This document shows positions 28,471 to 40,865 of a DNA stretch of 64,000 bases, piece after piece (within the stretch, counting starts at the first letter, position 1; each line of letters opens with the position of its first letter). Origin of the DNA: Helopsaltes ochotensis (taxonomy: Eukaryota; Chordata; Aves; Passeriformes; Locustellidae); the NCBI GenBank assembly GCA_013400155.1, contig VXBM01001002.1, forward strand, positions 99,597 to 163,596, written 5' to 3'. The position numbers and the translations under genes were made by a program. The notes beneath the pieces were generated by a model. The model searched no databases. It was given only the letters and a program-made list of their open reading frames with translations, and was not told where the DNA came from.

Positions 28471-29542
28471 TTAAAACACTAATGAAATACATATATCTCT
28501 ATCTTTTTTGAGTCTTTGACATCTTAAATTGCTTCTCTGTCACCAGAATGAAATGTCTAGGACTTGTTCAGTTAAATTTCTGAATAAAATATTTCTATTC
28601 AAGGAAAAGAAATCTAGCATAAAGAGGTCAAATCTTTCCCTAAAATTGTTTCTATGATGAACAGAGTTTTTACCTAGAGTCTTGTTTGCTTACCAAATTT
28701 TTTTCATGAATTGAAGCCTTATTTTTCATACTGCCATCTGTGGATCAAGAGAGCTTACTGTACCACAGCCAAACTTTTTTCATAATTCTACATAAAGAGC
28801 AAGAATAATACCAAAAAACCCTTCTCTTTATAAGTATGCAAAAATTAAATAACAGATACCTTGTGGCAACATGCAGTTTGTTATTCACCACACAAAATGG
28901 GCCAGATTCTCTTATCTGCTTTCATCACTTTGTGTTGCATTGCATTGCAAACATAATCCAGATCTAAAGCCTTGTTCAAGCTGACATGGTGAGGATTATC
29001 CCATTGCTCAGATAATCCTTTTGAACAGAGACCAAGTCGATTCTCCTGGGACTTCCTCCTTTGCCATTAAGTATAGCAAGGCATGAGCTTCCTGCTTAAG
29101 GACAAGAAAAATTAATTAGCCCCTTACCATACCACACTGAGTAGAGTCTTATGACAACTTTTAGCTTCTCTGTGATAGGATTGACAAAAGGACTTCCCCT
29201 AGATGTAGTCACATGTGTGCAAGGAGGTGGGGAGTATTATGCTAGGTAGTGTAAGCCTAATTAGCTGCCTAATTAGTTCTATTGTCTGGGGCTTTCATGT
29301 TTAACCATGTTTTTTCTTCATCTTGCCTGAGTACTCAGTGCCAATCTGCAAAGTAACATCATGTCAAAGTTTATGCTTTGCAGGAAGGAATTTAGATTCC
29401 AGATGCTCTGAACATTTTTCAATATTTGTAAACAATATGTGTTGGGATACTCAGAGCTAATATAAGTAGAGATCTATTGATGGAGAACACACAACTGACA
29501 CCATGAATAGCTTCAAGCATCAGCACTTTATTATTCCCCAGG

Positions 29543-30840
29543 TGTTTTGGTTTAGAAAGACAGGTGTCTGCCAGAGAAAGCCGGAATTTCCTTTGGAATG
29601 GAGAATATAAACCCCCTCCCTCTAAATTATTATAGTTTTGCAATTAAGGGGGCTTTCAGGCAAAGATATGGGAATAGGAATAACAGTTCTTTACTAGGAT
29701 TATTAAAAATACAAATGTAGTAGTACAAAAACCAAGCAAACAAACAAACCAAAATCCTAGAAACACTGACAGTCAGAATACGACCTGACACCTTGTTGGT
29801 CAGGGTGTTGGAAGCAGTCCAAAATGAGTCCTCCTGGAGTGACAGATGTGGTTCTGTTGAAGTAGAGATGATCCTGTAGAAGCGTCCAGTTATGGCAAGA
29901 TGTTTCCAGTCTTCCTCTGGGAATCCAGTGGAAAACAGGCTGACTGGCATTCCGAAGGTCATGTTTTTATCCCGGCAGAAATGCTTGTCTCCTCCCACTG
30001 AGTGGAACATCTCACAATGGGATGATGTAATGTTATCGGTCATGTGGTGACCCTTAATGGCCCATTAACAGCAGATATCACCCAGAAGGAGGATGGGTCA
30101 TGGAAGAGATAAGGAACACTGCTCCACCTGGTTTTAACTGTTGGCCCATTAACAGAAAGACACCTGCCCCCACCCCTCCAGAGTTACAAGATAAAGAAAG
30201 GAAGGAAAAAAAACCCAAAACCCCTCTTTAACCAGTTTCAAAAGATTGGGAATAGAATACAGGCTTCTGGTTACATCTTGCATTACAACCCAAGACACCT
30301 GTACAACCTTTTATACCTTTTTCCTTTATGCATAACACCTGTGTGCCCTTTTACTCTTTTAGGATTGGTCAATGCACCTCAGTATTTCATGATCCTTTTC
30401 CTTTAAGGATGGTCGCCTGTCTTACACAGCTGCACCTTATCAGGGATGAGATTGCCTGCCGCACTATCTCTGTTTTTTTACAATCTATTCTCCCACAATC
30501 TATGTGTACTGAACAGACTCCAAAAGATTTTGACAGCACAAGTTCAGAACATCGTGTGATCAAGAAATGTCAGCCAAAAATTATTAGGTACCATATATTA
30601 AATTAAGGAGGAAAAGAAAGGGTAATAAGATAATATCCAAAACCTAAGGTAGTGTTCTCATACTCATTCAAGGAGACAGCCATGCTTGGAAAGAAAGGAG
30701 GGACAGTCTGGGCTGGTTTGGCCCTGCTCTCTGTCAGCAGGGCTAGGCTGGGCTTACCATGGAAACCCCTGGGAAACAGCTCTCCCTCTTCTTGAAATGC
30801 AGGTGAGGTGCTACCCCTGAGCTGCTAGAGGACTCTAGCA
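29543..30840 (-). mobile_element. Solo LTR of 1298 bp, passerine ERVL-type, with 5-bp target-site duplication
   Basis: On the plus strand the element starts 'tgttttggtttagaaagaca' and ends 'tagaggactctagca', so both ends obey the TG...CA rule. The perfect 5-base direct repeat 'ccagg' flanks it at 29538-29542 and 30841-30845. The stretch 29543-30240 resembles a passerine LTR type that I recall (TguLTR5-like; name not verified). Sense is inferred to be minus: that strand shows a TATA-like 'ataaaaac' near 29963-29970 and, about 275 bp further on, AGTAAA (29690-29695) where an AATAAA signal would be expected. There is no internal viral coding sequence. Open frames on the minus strand at 29630-30043 (137 codons) and on plus at 30328-30606 lie wholly inside the LTR and are not viral genes that I can recognise. 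Confidence 0.88.
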
Positions 30841-31302
30841 CCAGGAGGATTAGAAATCACTCCTATCTTTATCTCTTCTACTGTACAAATTAATGACTGA
30901 CACTTGGAGAGCAGAAGATCATTAGCAGAGAAATGAGTGAGACAGAGTTAAAAATTGGATTCCTGGGTTGCAAGTTCCTCTGAATTTTCTCTTTGGAAAG
31001 GGATGAAGTTGTGGATAGGTGATCAGAATATGGTTGGAAGAGTTTAACTCTCCCTGCTGCTCCTATCTCAGCTCCAGCAAGGCGCCCAGTCTGTCCGTTT
31101 GCCAGTTCTTTTATCTGTGACACAGAAAGAGTAATGCTCTGTTTCCCATATCCTGAGATCATGTGTCCGTCTCTTTTCTGAAACAATAAGCATCCCAACT
31201 GTGAGCTGCACTGAACACAAGGACATTTTGTTTTCATTTACTGACATCCAGGCATTAACAACTGCCCAGACACCCTGGGAGGAGTTAAAAGCAGAGCCTT
31301 CG

Positions 31303-31349
31303 AAACAAACAAACAAACAAACAAACAAACAAACAAACAAACAAACAAA
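31303..31349. repeat. (AAAC)n microsatellite, about 11.8 units
   Basis: Perfect AAAC copies between 'gagccttcg' and 'gatcctgtat'. Open frames reading KQTN repeats on plus or FVCL repeats on minus come only from this array. Confidence 0.97.
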
Positions 31350-34283
31350 GATCCTGTATACAACCTGCCTGTTGTATGGAAACCAGAATACTCGCTATTG
31401 TAAGGGTAATTTTCTTCAGTAACTGAATTGTTAAGCATTAAAACTGTGGTCAGTCCCCCATTTTCTCATGTAACTACAGTTCCAAGTAGTTGAAATAAAA
31501 AGTAGTTTTAACTAAAGCTGAGAGTTTGTCAATGAATATTTTCAGGGGGGCTGTGGCAATATGTTTGAGCTGCTGTATGACAGCAAAAGAGAGAGGTTTT
31601 TTATTCACTATGGCTGAACAAAAAAAAGGTGAGGAATTGTTATATGAAACCCATATACTACATGATCTGTGCTGACAGGCAAAATCCAGCAACCTCCCCA
31701 GATGTAATTTTGCACTAATATTAAGTGCCTGTTCAGGAAAGCCCAGTGCAGCATACTCTGCAAGACCCTTGCTGCTGCTGAATCATTCTGGTAGTCAGAG
31801 ACATGTTTTTTCCATTTAGATGAGGAATTAATTGCTCTGTGCTACCACCTCATTTACTTTAGACACAAAGCTTCATAAGGTCAGCATGGCTGTGACATTT
31901 CAAGACTTTCTGCTCATCAGTTATTTACTAGAGATGTATTTTTGAGTGAAATAATGGAGGGAAATATGTCTTTTGCTCTTTACAGCAGTGGTGTAGGACT
32001 GATCTTGGAAATTTGTTTTGCATTTTCACATGAGTAATTACCAGATGAAACAAGGAGATTAGTGGGGAAAGTGGGGTTTTTTGATAAATATTTGGCTTCA
32101 GCCAAATAGCAATAAATATCTGCATCCCATTCTTGCTGTTTTACTTTAAGGGCCAGGACTGTGATGCCATTCACAAAAATCAGGCAAATGAGTTGTCGTC
32201 TGTCTTCCTTCCCCTACAGCCCCCAAATCCAGCTTAGAGTGAAGGCACTGGTCAGACGTGAGAGATCCAGATTCAAACCCTCATTCTGCCTAAGGAGAGT
32301 TGAAATCACTGCTCTGAATCAAAGACATCTAATCTATCAGGTAAGTACAGAATATATCTTGTTATACTTTATGTAAAATGAATATTCATACAAGCAGAGA
32401 TTCAAACTGACATTTTGCAGCAAGGGCCTTTATTAAATTACCTCAGAGATTTTCTTTCTCTTATGAGACTAAAAAATATTTAGCGATGTGAACTGTAACA
32501 AGCTGTAAGTGAAGAGCTTTATTCTCAATGAGTTTTTAAATGTTTGTGAATGTTTCATTTTAGGGCCCAAATCAGAAATTCAAGCACTAGTACAGCTCAG
32601 ATGCTAATGTCCTCTCAGCTTCATTGTGGTCTGAGAAGGAAAAGGCAGTAGCAATGGCTGATTTGGGAAAATCTTGGCACATTTTATATGCAAAATATTC
32701 AGTGTGAAGCTCTTCTGAAAGGAAGTGCACGCAGTCCTTCATAAAATTATGAGGTATGCATTAGGAAGGAAAACATTTTTCTGTATCTAGATATTTATTT
32801 AGTTTTTAGTATTCTATTGCAAAAGAAAATTCAACAAACCCTTCTGTTCTATTTCTGCCCCTTCCTGAATGAATGATTTAAATTCTTTTGACCTGGTTGA
32901 TCTTACTACCCACTGCCAATGGAAGATGTCACCCTGAGGAAATATCTTACTATATTCAATGGGTTTATCATAATCTACATTCATCTTTCAAAAAACTAAA
33001 GAGAGGGCCTGGGATATCTAGATATCTAGAGTTTAAGGGCTTGTGGAACACATATAACATGTAAACCACATATATCGACCTTCCAGTCTAAGGTCTTCCA
33101 GGTTTCTCTGAGTGACTCTATCTTGGTGTTTCACCAGAAGTATTTTGAGGCAGATTTCCCTGTTGTGCTTTGGTTCACACTGATGAAGTGTCACCAAAGC
33201 GCATGAACTACATTACCCATGGATTGAAGTGAACTGGAAGAGTGTCAGGAGCACTCATAAAGCACTCCAACTCCTAAACAGCATGGAGTCCACTAAGTCC
33301 AAAATAAACTCCCCTGAAAGGCATCTCTCAGCTCTTCACAAACACCTGCTTTGATCTGCAGACATACTGTGCTATTTAATTGTTCATACAGAGCAAATGT
33401 AGCCTTTGCACTCTACCTGCAAAACAGCACATTCTTACTCTGGAGAGAGCAGGCAGTATTGAGGACACGGCATGCTTGGGTGAGGGACTCTTGGTGTCAC
33501 AGTTTGGGAAGAGGTGAAAACTCCTCAATGACCCTGTGAGGAAGGGTGGAACCAATTGCACATAGGATGGTTTCTTCCTTACCTGGCAAAACTCACAGTG
33601 CCTTCAAAATGCCTCCAGACACAGCTAGGTCAGGAGTTGGTGGCTCCTCACAGGACTCAAGGAAACCCAAGAGAGCAAAAAGGTAATGCCTACATCACTG
33701 GGAGGGACACAGATGGTTTTGAGAGCAGTAGGAAATGCTGCTAGACGTGGGGTATGGGTCAGGGTACAGCCTCCCTTGACAGCTGTGCAAGAGAGTCATA
33801 CCTCAGACATGTCCTGAGAGGTTGCATGGGTTGAGGGTGGATGGGGTGAATGGTTGCAGTGTTTGATCAAAGGCTCTGCGAAGATCCCACCAAGCAATGA
33901 CGTCCCTGAGGCTTCTGGTAAACACAGCTGGATGGCTTGCAAGAGCGCTACTGTTGTTCTGCCTGGATGGCATGTGTCTCCACAGCTTTACGACTGGCCT
34001 CCAGGTTACCCAGCCGAGCTGTCAGCAAACATTGCTCTTCTGAGCCCTTATCCAGCCTGTTGCCCTGACTTTTGCAGCCTTTCTGGTGTGTTTCTTAGCT
34101 TCTAAAGTGAAGTCAAAATTCTCAATGTTATACATAGTTTTTGCTTCTTCTCACGCTGGTGCTATCAATAGATAGGGTTGCTTGGGAATTTTCTCTGTTA
34201 AATATCACATGCATTCTGAGTGAAGAAACATTTGATTGACTATCAGTTGGGCCAGTGGAATTAGACAGGTAGCCACACTCTCA

Positions 34284-34318
34284 TCCAATCCCTGGCATGG
34301 ATCTGAGAACTATATAAG
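34284..34318 (+). promoter_or_regulatory. Promoter-like CCAAT box plus TATA box
   Basis: A CCAAT motif in 'ctcatccaatccctggcatg' is followed about 25 bp later by 'gaactatataagagacaa', a TATAAG-type TATA box. The spacing is compact, as in many retroviral U3 promoters and some cellular ones. A 99-codon open frame follows at 34366-34665 with no domain I know. There is no LTR end or polyadenylation signal nearby, so this may be chance or an old LTR remnant. Confidence 0.3.
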
Positions 34319-35879
34319 AGACAACAACAAAGGTCAAACTCTCTTTTGATCTTTCCCCTCATCGAGTGTCCTGCGTTGTTCTTGCTGCACTAAACAGCAA
34401 CACCAGCCCCTCACCATCTTGCCAAATGCAGCACACTCATAAAGTCTGCAGCTCAGGACCAAGGCCTACAAACAGCGTGAGAGGTGCAGTTGCCATATGT
34501 TGGGGCAAGTTTCAAACACTTTTCTCTTTCAAACCACATTTCTGCTTTTCAGAATTTATTTTTTTTCCTCAGGTTTTAACCTTCGCCATCACCAATGGCA
34601 AGCCAAACACCTTGTGCTCTTACAAATCCAGTCTTTCATCTTCTGTGCTTCTCCTTCCTAAATAACTGCAAATTCCTTAATTTGAACCTAGATTGAAAGA
34701 TTGGGTTTGCTTCCTTTGTCATACAAAAACAGACAGCAGAGTGTGGCTGGACTTCCAGCCACACCAGGTAATGAGAGCCCCCTCCATCCACCCTGCTCCA
34801 TCCCCTCCGTCACCACTGCCCATCACGGTGCTGTGACGTCTGCAGAGTGCAGCTCCAAGTGCACTCAGGTTACAGGCACCTCCAGCTGACACTGAATTCA
34901 ATTCTGGCTTTTGGAGACATAAATGTACATGGAAGTAAAATTAAAACTAATTTTCTAAAAGCAATCTGTTCTGCATACTGTCTTTTACATGGGTTTCATG
35001 CTGAAGTAGGAGACAAACTCCATTTGAAACACTTCCCCTATTTGTTGTCTTCTTTTGAGGGAAAGGAATGAACCATAAGAGCACTAACGTGGCAGTATTG
35101 AATTACTTTTCTGGTTTTCTTCTTTGTTCATCCATGAGAGGGAATGATGCCTGCAGCTTCTCAGATAAGAAAATCGTATATTAAGTTTATTGTGTAGTAC
35201 ATATTTACTGTGAACAAACACCTTCATCTTTAGTGGTAATGGAGAAAGTCAGATATCTTTATTGCATCTATTTATAAAGGGTGTTTTTAATCAGCATCCT
35301 ATTTTTTATACCCATCTACTGTGCTTTTTTTTCTCCTGAAGCTAGTTGTCTGCCAAATAGCAACTGATCATTGATGGGCAGATTTAGGTGTAGGAGAAAT
35401 CTTTGTTTAGACATAGGGAAGCCTCAAAGTAGGAGGACAGTAGATAACTTCCAAATGCTTCAACTAAACAGGAGACTTCTGAAATAGCAAACATCCAATA
35501 TTTTTAACTGTCAAGGGGAATTCAGTAGGTTGAAAAATGTGTCCAGCAATAAATTTCACCTATAAACTAAAGAAGGATATTGCAGGGAGCTATTGCAGAA
35601 TTGAAATATGTTATGTCTAAACACATTTAGCTACTCTCCTGAGAAATTACAGCAGACACCAACACAAAAACTTTTTTTTTTTTTATATCCCAATTAAAGG
35701 TGTTTAAATGCAAACCAGGACATTTCCATGCCTTTTTTTTTTTTTTTTAATGTATACATTAATTAATTAACAAAAAGAGGAAAGGAGCAGCAAAATCACT
35801 TGGCTCTCTCTTATCAGTCTCTGGCTGCATGGTGCCAATTGCACGGTGTTAGCTACAATCTGCCACTGACAGATGTACT

Positions 35880-36190
35880 CAGGTTTGGATGCTGTTACTT
35901 AACCTAGAGGCTGTGACAGTGTTTGGATAATTCTGATGTTATCCTGAGAGGATTAGGATTCACAGACAAATTTAAACTCTCTTCTCCAATGCGTATTTGA
36001 AGATGATGTACATTTGCAGGAGACGGGCTGTCACAAACCTAATTTGGCCTGTGTTTTTATTTGAACATATGTGGTTTCTCAAAGGAAGTGAATTGTAGGC
36101 AGAGATGAAAGCCATTCAATGCCTCTGATCTTGGCGATGAGATCACCTTCACTGCACATTTGATTTTCCTGGCGCCAATCTGAGGGAATT
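35880..36190. other. Candidate conserved non-coding element
   Basis: The block has balanced composition, no simple repeats, no open frame and several transcription-factor-like words (for example 'gcctctgatcttggcgatg' and 'gattttcctggcgccaatct'). This texture contrasts with the AT-rich surroundings. The call rests on composition alone; no alignment was possible. Confidence 0.25.
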
Positions 36191-38569
36191 TACAGAATTG
36201 CAAACACTGTCTTTTCGTTTCAGAGTTTTAACAAATTAGACTAGATCCTGATACATTGCTTTTTCTTCAACATAAAATGAATGTTATGGAAAAATGTAGG
36301 GCTTTATTGTTTTCAAAGTAATATAATTTCCTGAGAACTGAAGGAATATAGACACAATACCACCAAAAAGCTTGGTTTTTCCTCAGATACACAACACAAA
36401 AAAATGCATCTAGAAGCCATTTGAATTCCTCTTATTGTGCCTAAAGAAAAATAGCAATGCAAGAAAACCATACTTCAAGTAGTAAGAGCATCACCACTTT
36501 TGAGAGATGAAATGTAGAAGCTAGACTTGTAATTTTATACACAGTACATAAGGAAATCCTTATACACTGGAAAGAGTGAATCTGGTATCAAGTTTTACCA
36601 CATCAGAAAAGTCAAAAGAATTACTGCTGCTCTTGATAGAGATATGACAAAATTGTCAGTTTTTATTTCAACTTCTTTTTGTTGTTACATCTTAATCAGA
36701 AACATCACAGCAAGAGCCACCTTTCAAATGACAATTTGAGATAGAAGATATCACCTCTGTTGCCATATTGGCATTTCAATAGATATCGTAATTGTTAAAT
36801 TCTTGATTTCTTACATCTAGTAAATGTATTATGACAGCTTCATGCATCTAATCTTCCTAGATCATTGAGGAAAGAGACAAAATATACATCCAGGAAGAAA
36901 AAAAGGGAAAAAAAGATATGAAGTTTCTTAACCCTTAATGTTTTGGCTTGTAAAATTTCTATCTATATGTATTGCTATCTGTATATCTACACCTATAAAA
37001 TTTGTTATCTATATGCCTATTACTTTTAAACATATAGCACACTTGAAGTATAAAACACCAGCAAGCACTTTCAAATTTCCAAGTTGGACAAAAGTTTTAG
37101 AACACAAGGAGCTTACTGGATTGATAGATTTTCCTGGTGTGTTGCTTACAGACCCATGTGGTTTTAAACTTTATTTTTAGTGTGTTACTCCTTTACCAAA
37201 TAAAACAAAGAGACAGCATTTGTCACAAGCATTTCCTGTGAAACAGGTATGATGGAAAGAAAGACATTAGCAAAGAGCATCTACATTCTGTGCCTTCAAG
37301 TCATTACCATTAAGCACCACTTGCTACTAGAAAAATATAAAAATGTTCTTAAGTTTTTGTAGAAACACGAACAATAGGTGGAAAGAATTGCTTAGTATTT
37401 ATTTAGCTTTGAAAATGCTCTGCTTTTAAGTCTCTCTGTTCTGCCTTGAAGTACTGCTTCTGTATGTAAAGCATAAATACCAATTTTATAGTTCCACTGA
37501 GGACCGTAAGGACAGAATACCAAAGTGGAAGGGTGAAAGAATTTGGATTTAGAATTAGGTGCTCTATAATTTATGAAAACAGCTACATTTTTTGTTCTGC
37601 AGCACTCTTTATTTCCAGCTGATATTTTTTAGATCTCATTGTAGGGATGCTTTCATAGTTTTTGAATTGCTTGTCCTTGGAGTCTTTTGTAATTTCTGTT
37701 GGGTTGGACATGACATACACACACACACAATAACAATGGCGTCGTCTTTTTTATCAATTAATAATATCAATATCAATAATATTCTGTGTGTTCTCTAGTT
37801 TATATACTCTTAACAAAGTTTGATCTTAGGTCATTGCTTACATCACAATAACTTATTATATTAATTGGTGCAAAAAAATTAGTGTCAATATAATTGGCAA
37901 AAGTTTTAGAAAAAGTTAATAAGGCACATATACACATTTACTTATGCATGTAGTCTAACTACAAAAATTTTGATGCATCTTTTTTAATCGGTTTCCATGC
38001 TGACAGCCTTGTCTTCTTCCTTGCTATGGATACACTCGGAAATCATCAATTGTTATTTCTTCTACTAACTCATCTTTGCTTGCACACCAGCTGTCAAGCC
38101 CATCCATATGCGAGTGTTCTGTATGTCTGTCTGTGATTTGTGTGGCCAACACGTATATAATGTGTATTATGATGCGTATATGTGCTGTGTGTAACTGTGC
38201 TAATTGGGAATGCATCTTCAGCTTCACTGCTGGTTGGACGTGGGGCATGGAGCTGCTGTAGCCTCACCGTCTCAGACAGTCAGATCCAGTGCACTGTTTT
38301 TCTCCTAACATCTGGGTACTACTTCATACAGGCACAAAAGTAGTGCTCATTCGCCCTTTATTAAACAGACAAAAAATAAACTAATTCTAAAACAGGCATT
38401 ACACTTAATTTTAGATAGCCAGGGAATTTGTTGCATTGCTAGGTTCAGAAAAAATGTTTAAGGTTCTTATGTGAAAACTAAATCTGATACCATTAAAAGG
38501 AAATCAATTGTAATTTTGCGAAAGGACGATCAATCTATATACAAAACATACACAGAACCTTAGGGGCAT

Positions 38570-39126
38570 TTGCCAGGGCTGTCTGCAGACTTGGTGTTAT
38601 CCTTGCTGCTCTAGTATTCACATCCCATGTCCAGTTCTGGGCTCCTCACTCCAGGAAGGACATGGGGGTGCTGGACCAAGTCCAGAGAAGGATGACAGAG
38701 CTGGTGCAGGGGTTGGAGCACAAGTCCTGTGAGAAATGGTTGAGGGAGCTGGGCTAGTTCAGCCTGGAGAAAAGGAGGGTTAGGGGTGACTTTACCCCTC
38801 TATACAACCACCTAAAAGGAGGTTGTAAGGAGGGGTAGGAAGAGGTGGCTGAAAGTATTGGTCTTTTCTCTCAAATAATAAGAGACAGGACAGGCCTCAG
38901 ATTGTTCCAGGAGAGGTTTAGCTTGGATATTTGGAACAATTTCTTCACTGTAAGGGTGGTCAGACTTTGGAACAAGCTCCCCAGGGAAGTGTTTGAGTCA
39001 CCATCCCTCATTTTAAAGATGTTTAAAAGACATGTAACTGTGGCACCTGGGGAGATGGTTTTGTAGAGGACTGGGCAGTGCTGGGTTTATGATTGGACTC
39101 AATGACCTTAGGGGTCTTTTCCAACC
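38570..39126 (+). mobile_element. CR1 retrotransposon 3' fragment
   Basis: The segment shows CR1 landmarks in order: 'catgtccagttctgggctcc', 'tggaccaagtccagagaagg', 'gagggagctgggctagttca' 'gcctgg', 'ttcttcactgtaagggtggt', 'agacatgtaactgtggcac' and 'gactcaatgaccttaggggt' followed by 'cttttccaaccc'. It spans the end of the reverse-transcriptase ORF and the 3' untranslated region, on the plus strand. Stops interrupt the coding part. The terminal octamer repeats of CR1 are missing. The 73-codon open frame at 38845-39066 lies inside it and is not a gene. Confidence 0.93.
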
Positions 39127-40307
39127 CAAGTAAATCCCTCCTCATGTATGTTGGCTTCTGGGTGACCAGGTGCAATCACAAGGGTCCCCTGCTCCCTAGC
39201 TGGGGCTCAGGAATACAAGATTCCCTGTGTAGCCAGCAAAATTTCTTACCTTCTTCAGCTCAAGCACTGCATGCCAGCTCTGCCTCTTTTTTTTTTCTTC
39301 AGATCACTGCAGCAATGGAACATACAGAACCTTCCTCTACCACTCACACAGTACCTGCAAACAAATAGCCAAAAGAAACATCTTCCCCGTCTTGCCCTAG
39401 CAGCATCTGCTGGTTGTGTTCTAGGTGCCCAGCAAACCTATATTTGACAAAAAGTAAAGGAAATAGAAGAAAGGGAAAGACAGCCACTTGTTTCAGCACT
39501 GCTTAGGTGAGGGTGATCTGTGTTACAGAAGTAAATTTCTATGCCAGAAGTAAATTTCTTCTTGGAAAACTCAGAAAAAAACCCCATATTTTCTTCTCAA
39601 GAGCCAGAAAAAGAAAACTTGCACAGGACTCATCATTCATCTGTATAAAAATGGATTAAGCATGGTAATATATACCCCCTATTTTACAGAAGCAGAAACT
39701 AAGGCACTGATTAGGTAGCTTCTCTGCAACTCCAAATTGCTGTGAGGCAGAGAAAACAAAGAGGAATAGAATCTATACATAGTATTAATCACAGATATTT
39801 GCCCAGAGGCCTAAGACTTGTTATGATGCAAAATATTTCTTTATTATTATTTTGATTCAGGCAAAATGCAGACCTTACCTAATTACATTTATTACTTCTT
39901 TATTTCATATTCTTAATCACTAGGTTTTTTGTTGTTTTGAATATAAATTAAGGCAATTATTAATAATGGTGTTTCACAACAATGCTTTAAAAATATTTTA
40001 CTTAACATGGAATAATTTTGTTGTGAAATACCACACTGTATGATGTCATACAGTAGGTAACAGGCCAAGGAATGGAAAAGACTAGTAGGAAGAAAGAGTC
40101 CCAATATGTAATTTGATAAATCTTCTTAACCATGTCAAGGAAATTACATTTGTGACAATTGAGAAGGAATAAAAATGTCTGTATGAAACTTAAAGAAGTT
40201 TGAATCAGAAAAGCATTCAAAAGGTAAGCTCATCACATGTTTTTTTTGTGTTGTATAATTTCAGTCCAAACTTTGTATATAAACTTTATATATAAAGTGA
40301 AGTTGCG
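39127..40307. other. Unique sequence, nothing recognised
   Basis: It holds a small tandem duplication near 39524-39560, where 'agaagtaaatttct' occurs twice 18 bp apart. No coding signal is evident. Confidence 0.5.
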
Positions 40308-40865
40308 TGCTAGTTTTGGCTGGGGTAGAGTTAATTTTCTTCACAGAAACTAGTATAGGGCTGTGCTTTGGATTTGATACTCTAGAGACATTTTTGTTAT
40401 TGCTGAGCAGGGCTTCCACAGAGTCTCAAGGCCTTTTCTGCTTTCCATATTTCCACAATGCTAAGTAAGCTGGGGGTGCCTGGGAATTTGGGAGGGGACA
40501 CAGCCAGGACAGGTGACCCCAGCTGACCAAAGGGATATTCCATACTGCACCATGCTTACTATACAGGGTGGGGTGGAGAAGGAGGAAGAAGAAGGATGTT
40601 TGGAGTGATGGAGTTTTGTCTTCCAAGTAACCCTTTGGCATGATGGGGCCCTGCAATCCTGGAGATGGATGAATACCTGCCTGCCCATGGGAAGCAGTGA
40701 ATTAATTCCCTGTTTTGCGTTGTCTAAATGGGCAGTTTTTCCTATTAAACTGCTTTTATCCAAACCATGGGTTTTCTGGCTTTTACCCTTTCCATTCTTT
40801 CCATGATCCCGCTCATGGGGGAGTGAGTGAATGGCTTTGTTGCCAGCTGGGGTTAAACCATGACA
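40308..40865 (+). mobile_element. Solo LTR, same family as the copy at 20001-20476, opposite orientation
   Basis: The element begins 'tgctagttttggctggggta' and ends 'ctggggttaaaccatgaca', which are the mirror images of the ends of the LTR at 20001-20476. Shared internal words include 'gagttaattttctt', 'gacacagccaggacagg' and 'ggatattccatactgcac'. A variant polyadenylation signal ATTAAA lies at 40744-40749, which sets the sense strand as plus. At 558 bp it is longer than its relative. No internal viral sequence follows. The flanks ('ttgcg' left, 'agctc' right) do not form a clean duplication, so the copy is older or has been altered at the edges. The antisense 137-codon open frame at 40461-40874 lies on the LTR. 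Confidence 0.88.
40744..40749 (+). terminator. Variant polyadenylation signal ATTAAA in LTR
   Basis: ATTAAA sits in 'cctattaaactgcttttatc', about 115 bp before the LTR end, as expected for the R region of this family. Confidence 0.5.

Larger units (their letters stand above)
24344..29537. other. Unique sequence, no gene established
   Basis: About 5.2 kb without a recognised transposon. A GC-richer patch at about 27530-27960 includes 'gaatataaaggggcagag' (27850-27867), a TATA-like motif followed 22 bp later by a 44-codon ATG open frame (27890-28024). A 20-A tract lies at 28256-28275 and an AAAT-rich tract at about 28433-28470. Confidence 0.45.
30846..38569. other. Long unique stretch with candidate regulatory blocks
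   Basis: No gene is established over about 7.7 kb. It contains an AAAC tetranucleotide array (31303-31349), a moderately GC-rich block (about 33430-34100), a CCAAT/TATA promoter-like patch (34284-34318), two poly-T tracts near 35671-35682 and 35732-35748, and a complex low-repeat block near 35880-36190 that may be conserved non-coding DNA. Open frames are all under 116 codons without domains. Confidence 0.45.

Noticed and set aside
29630..30043. 137-codon minus-strand open frame
   Set aside because: It lies wholly inside the solo LTR at 29543-30840, and no viral protein motif is visible.
31068..31438. Open frames with FVCL or KQTN repeats
   Set aside because: They are direct readings of the AAAC microsatellite.
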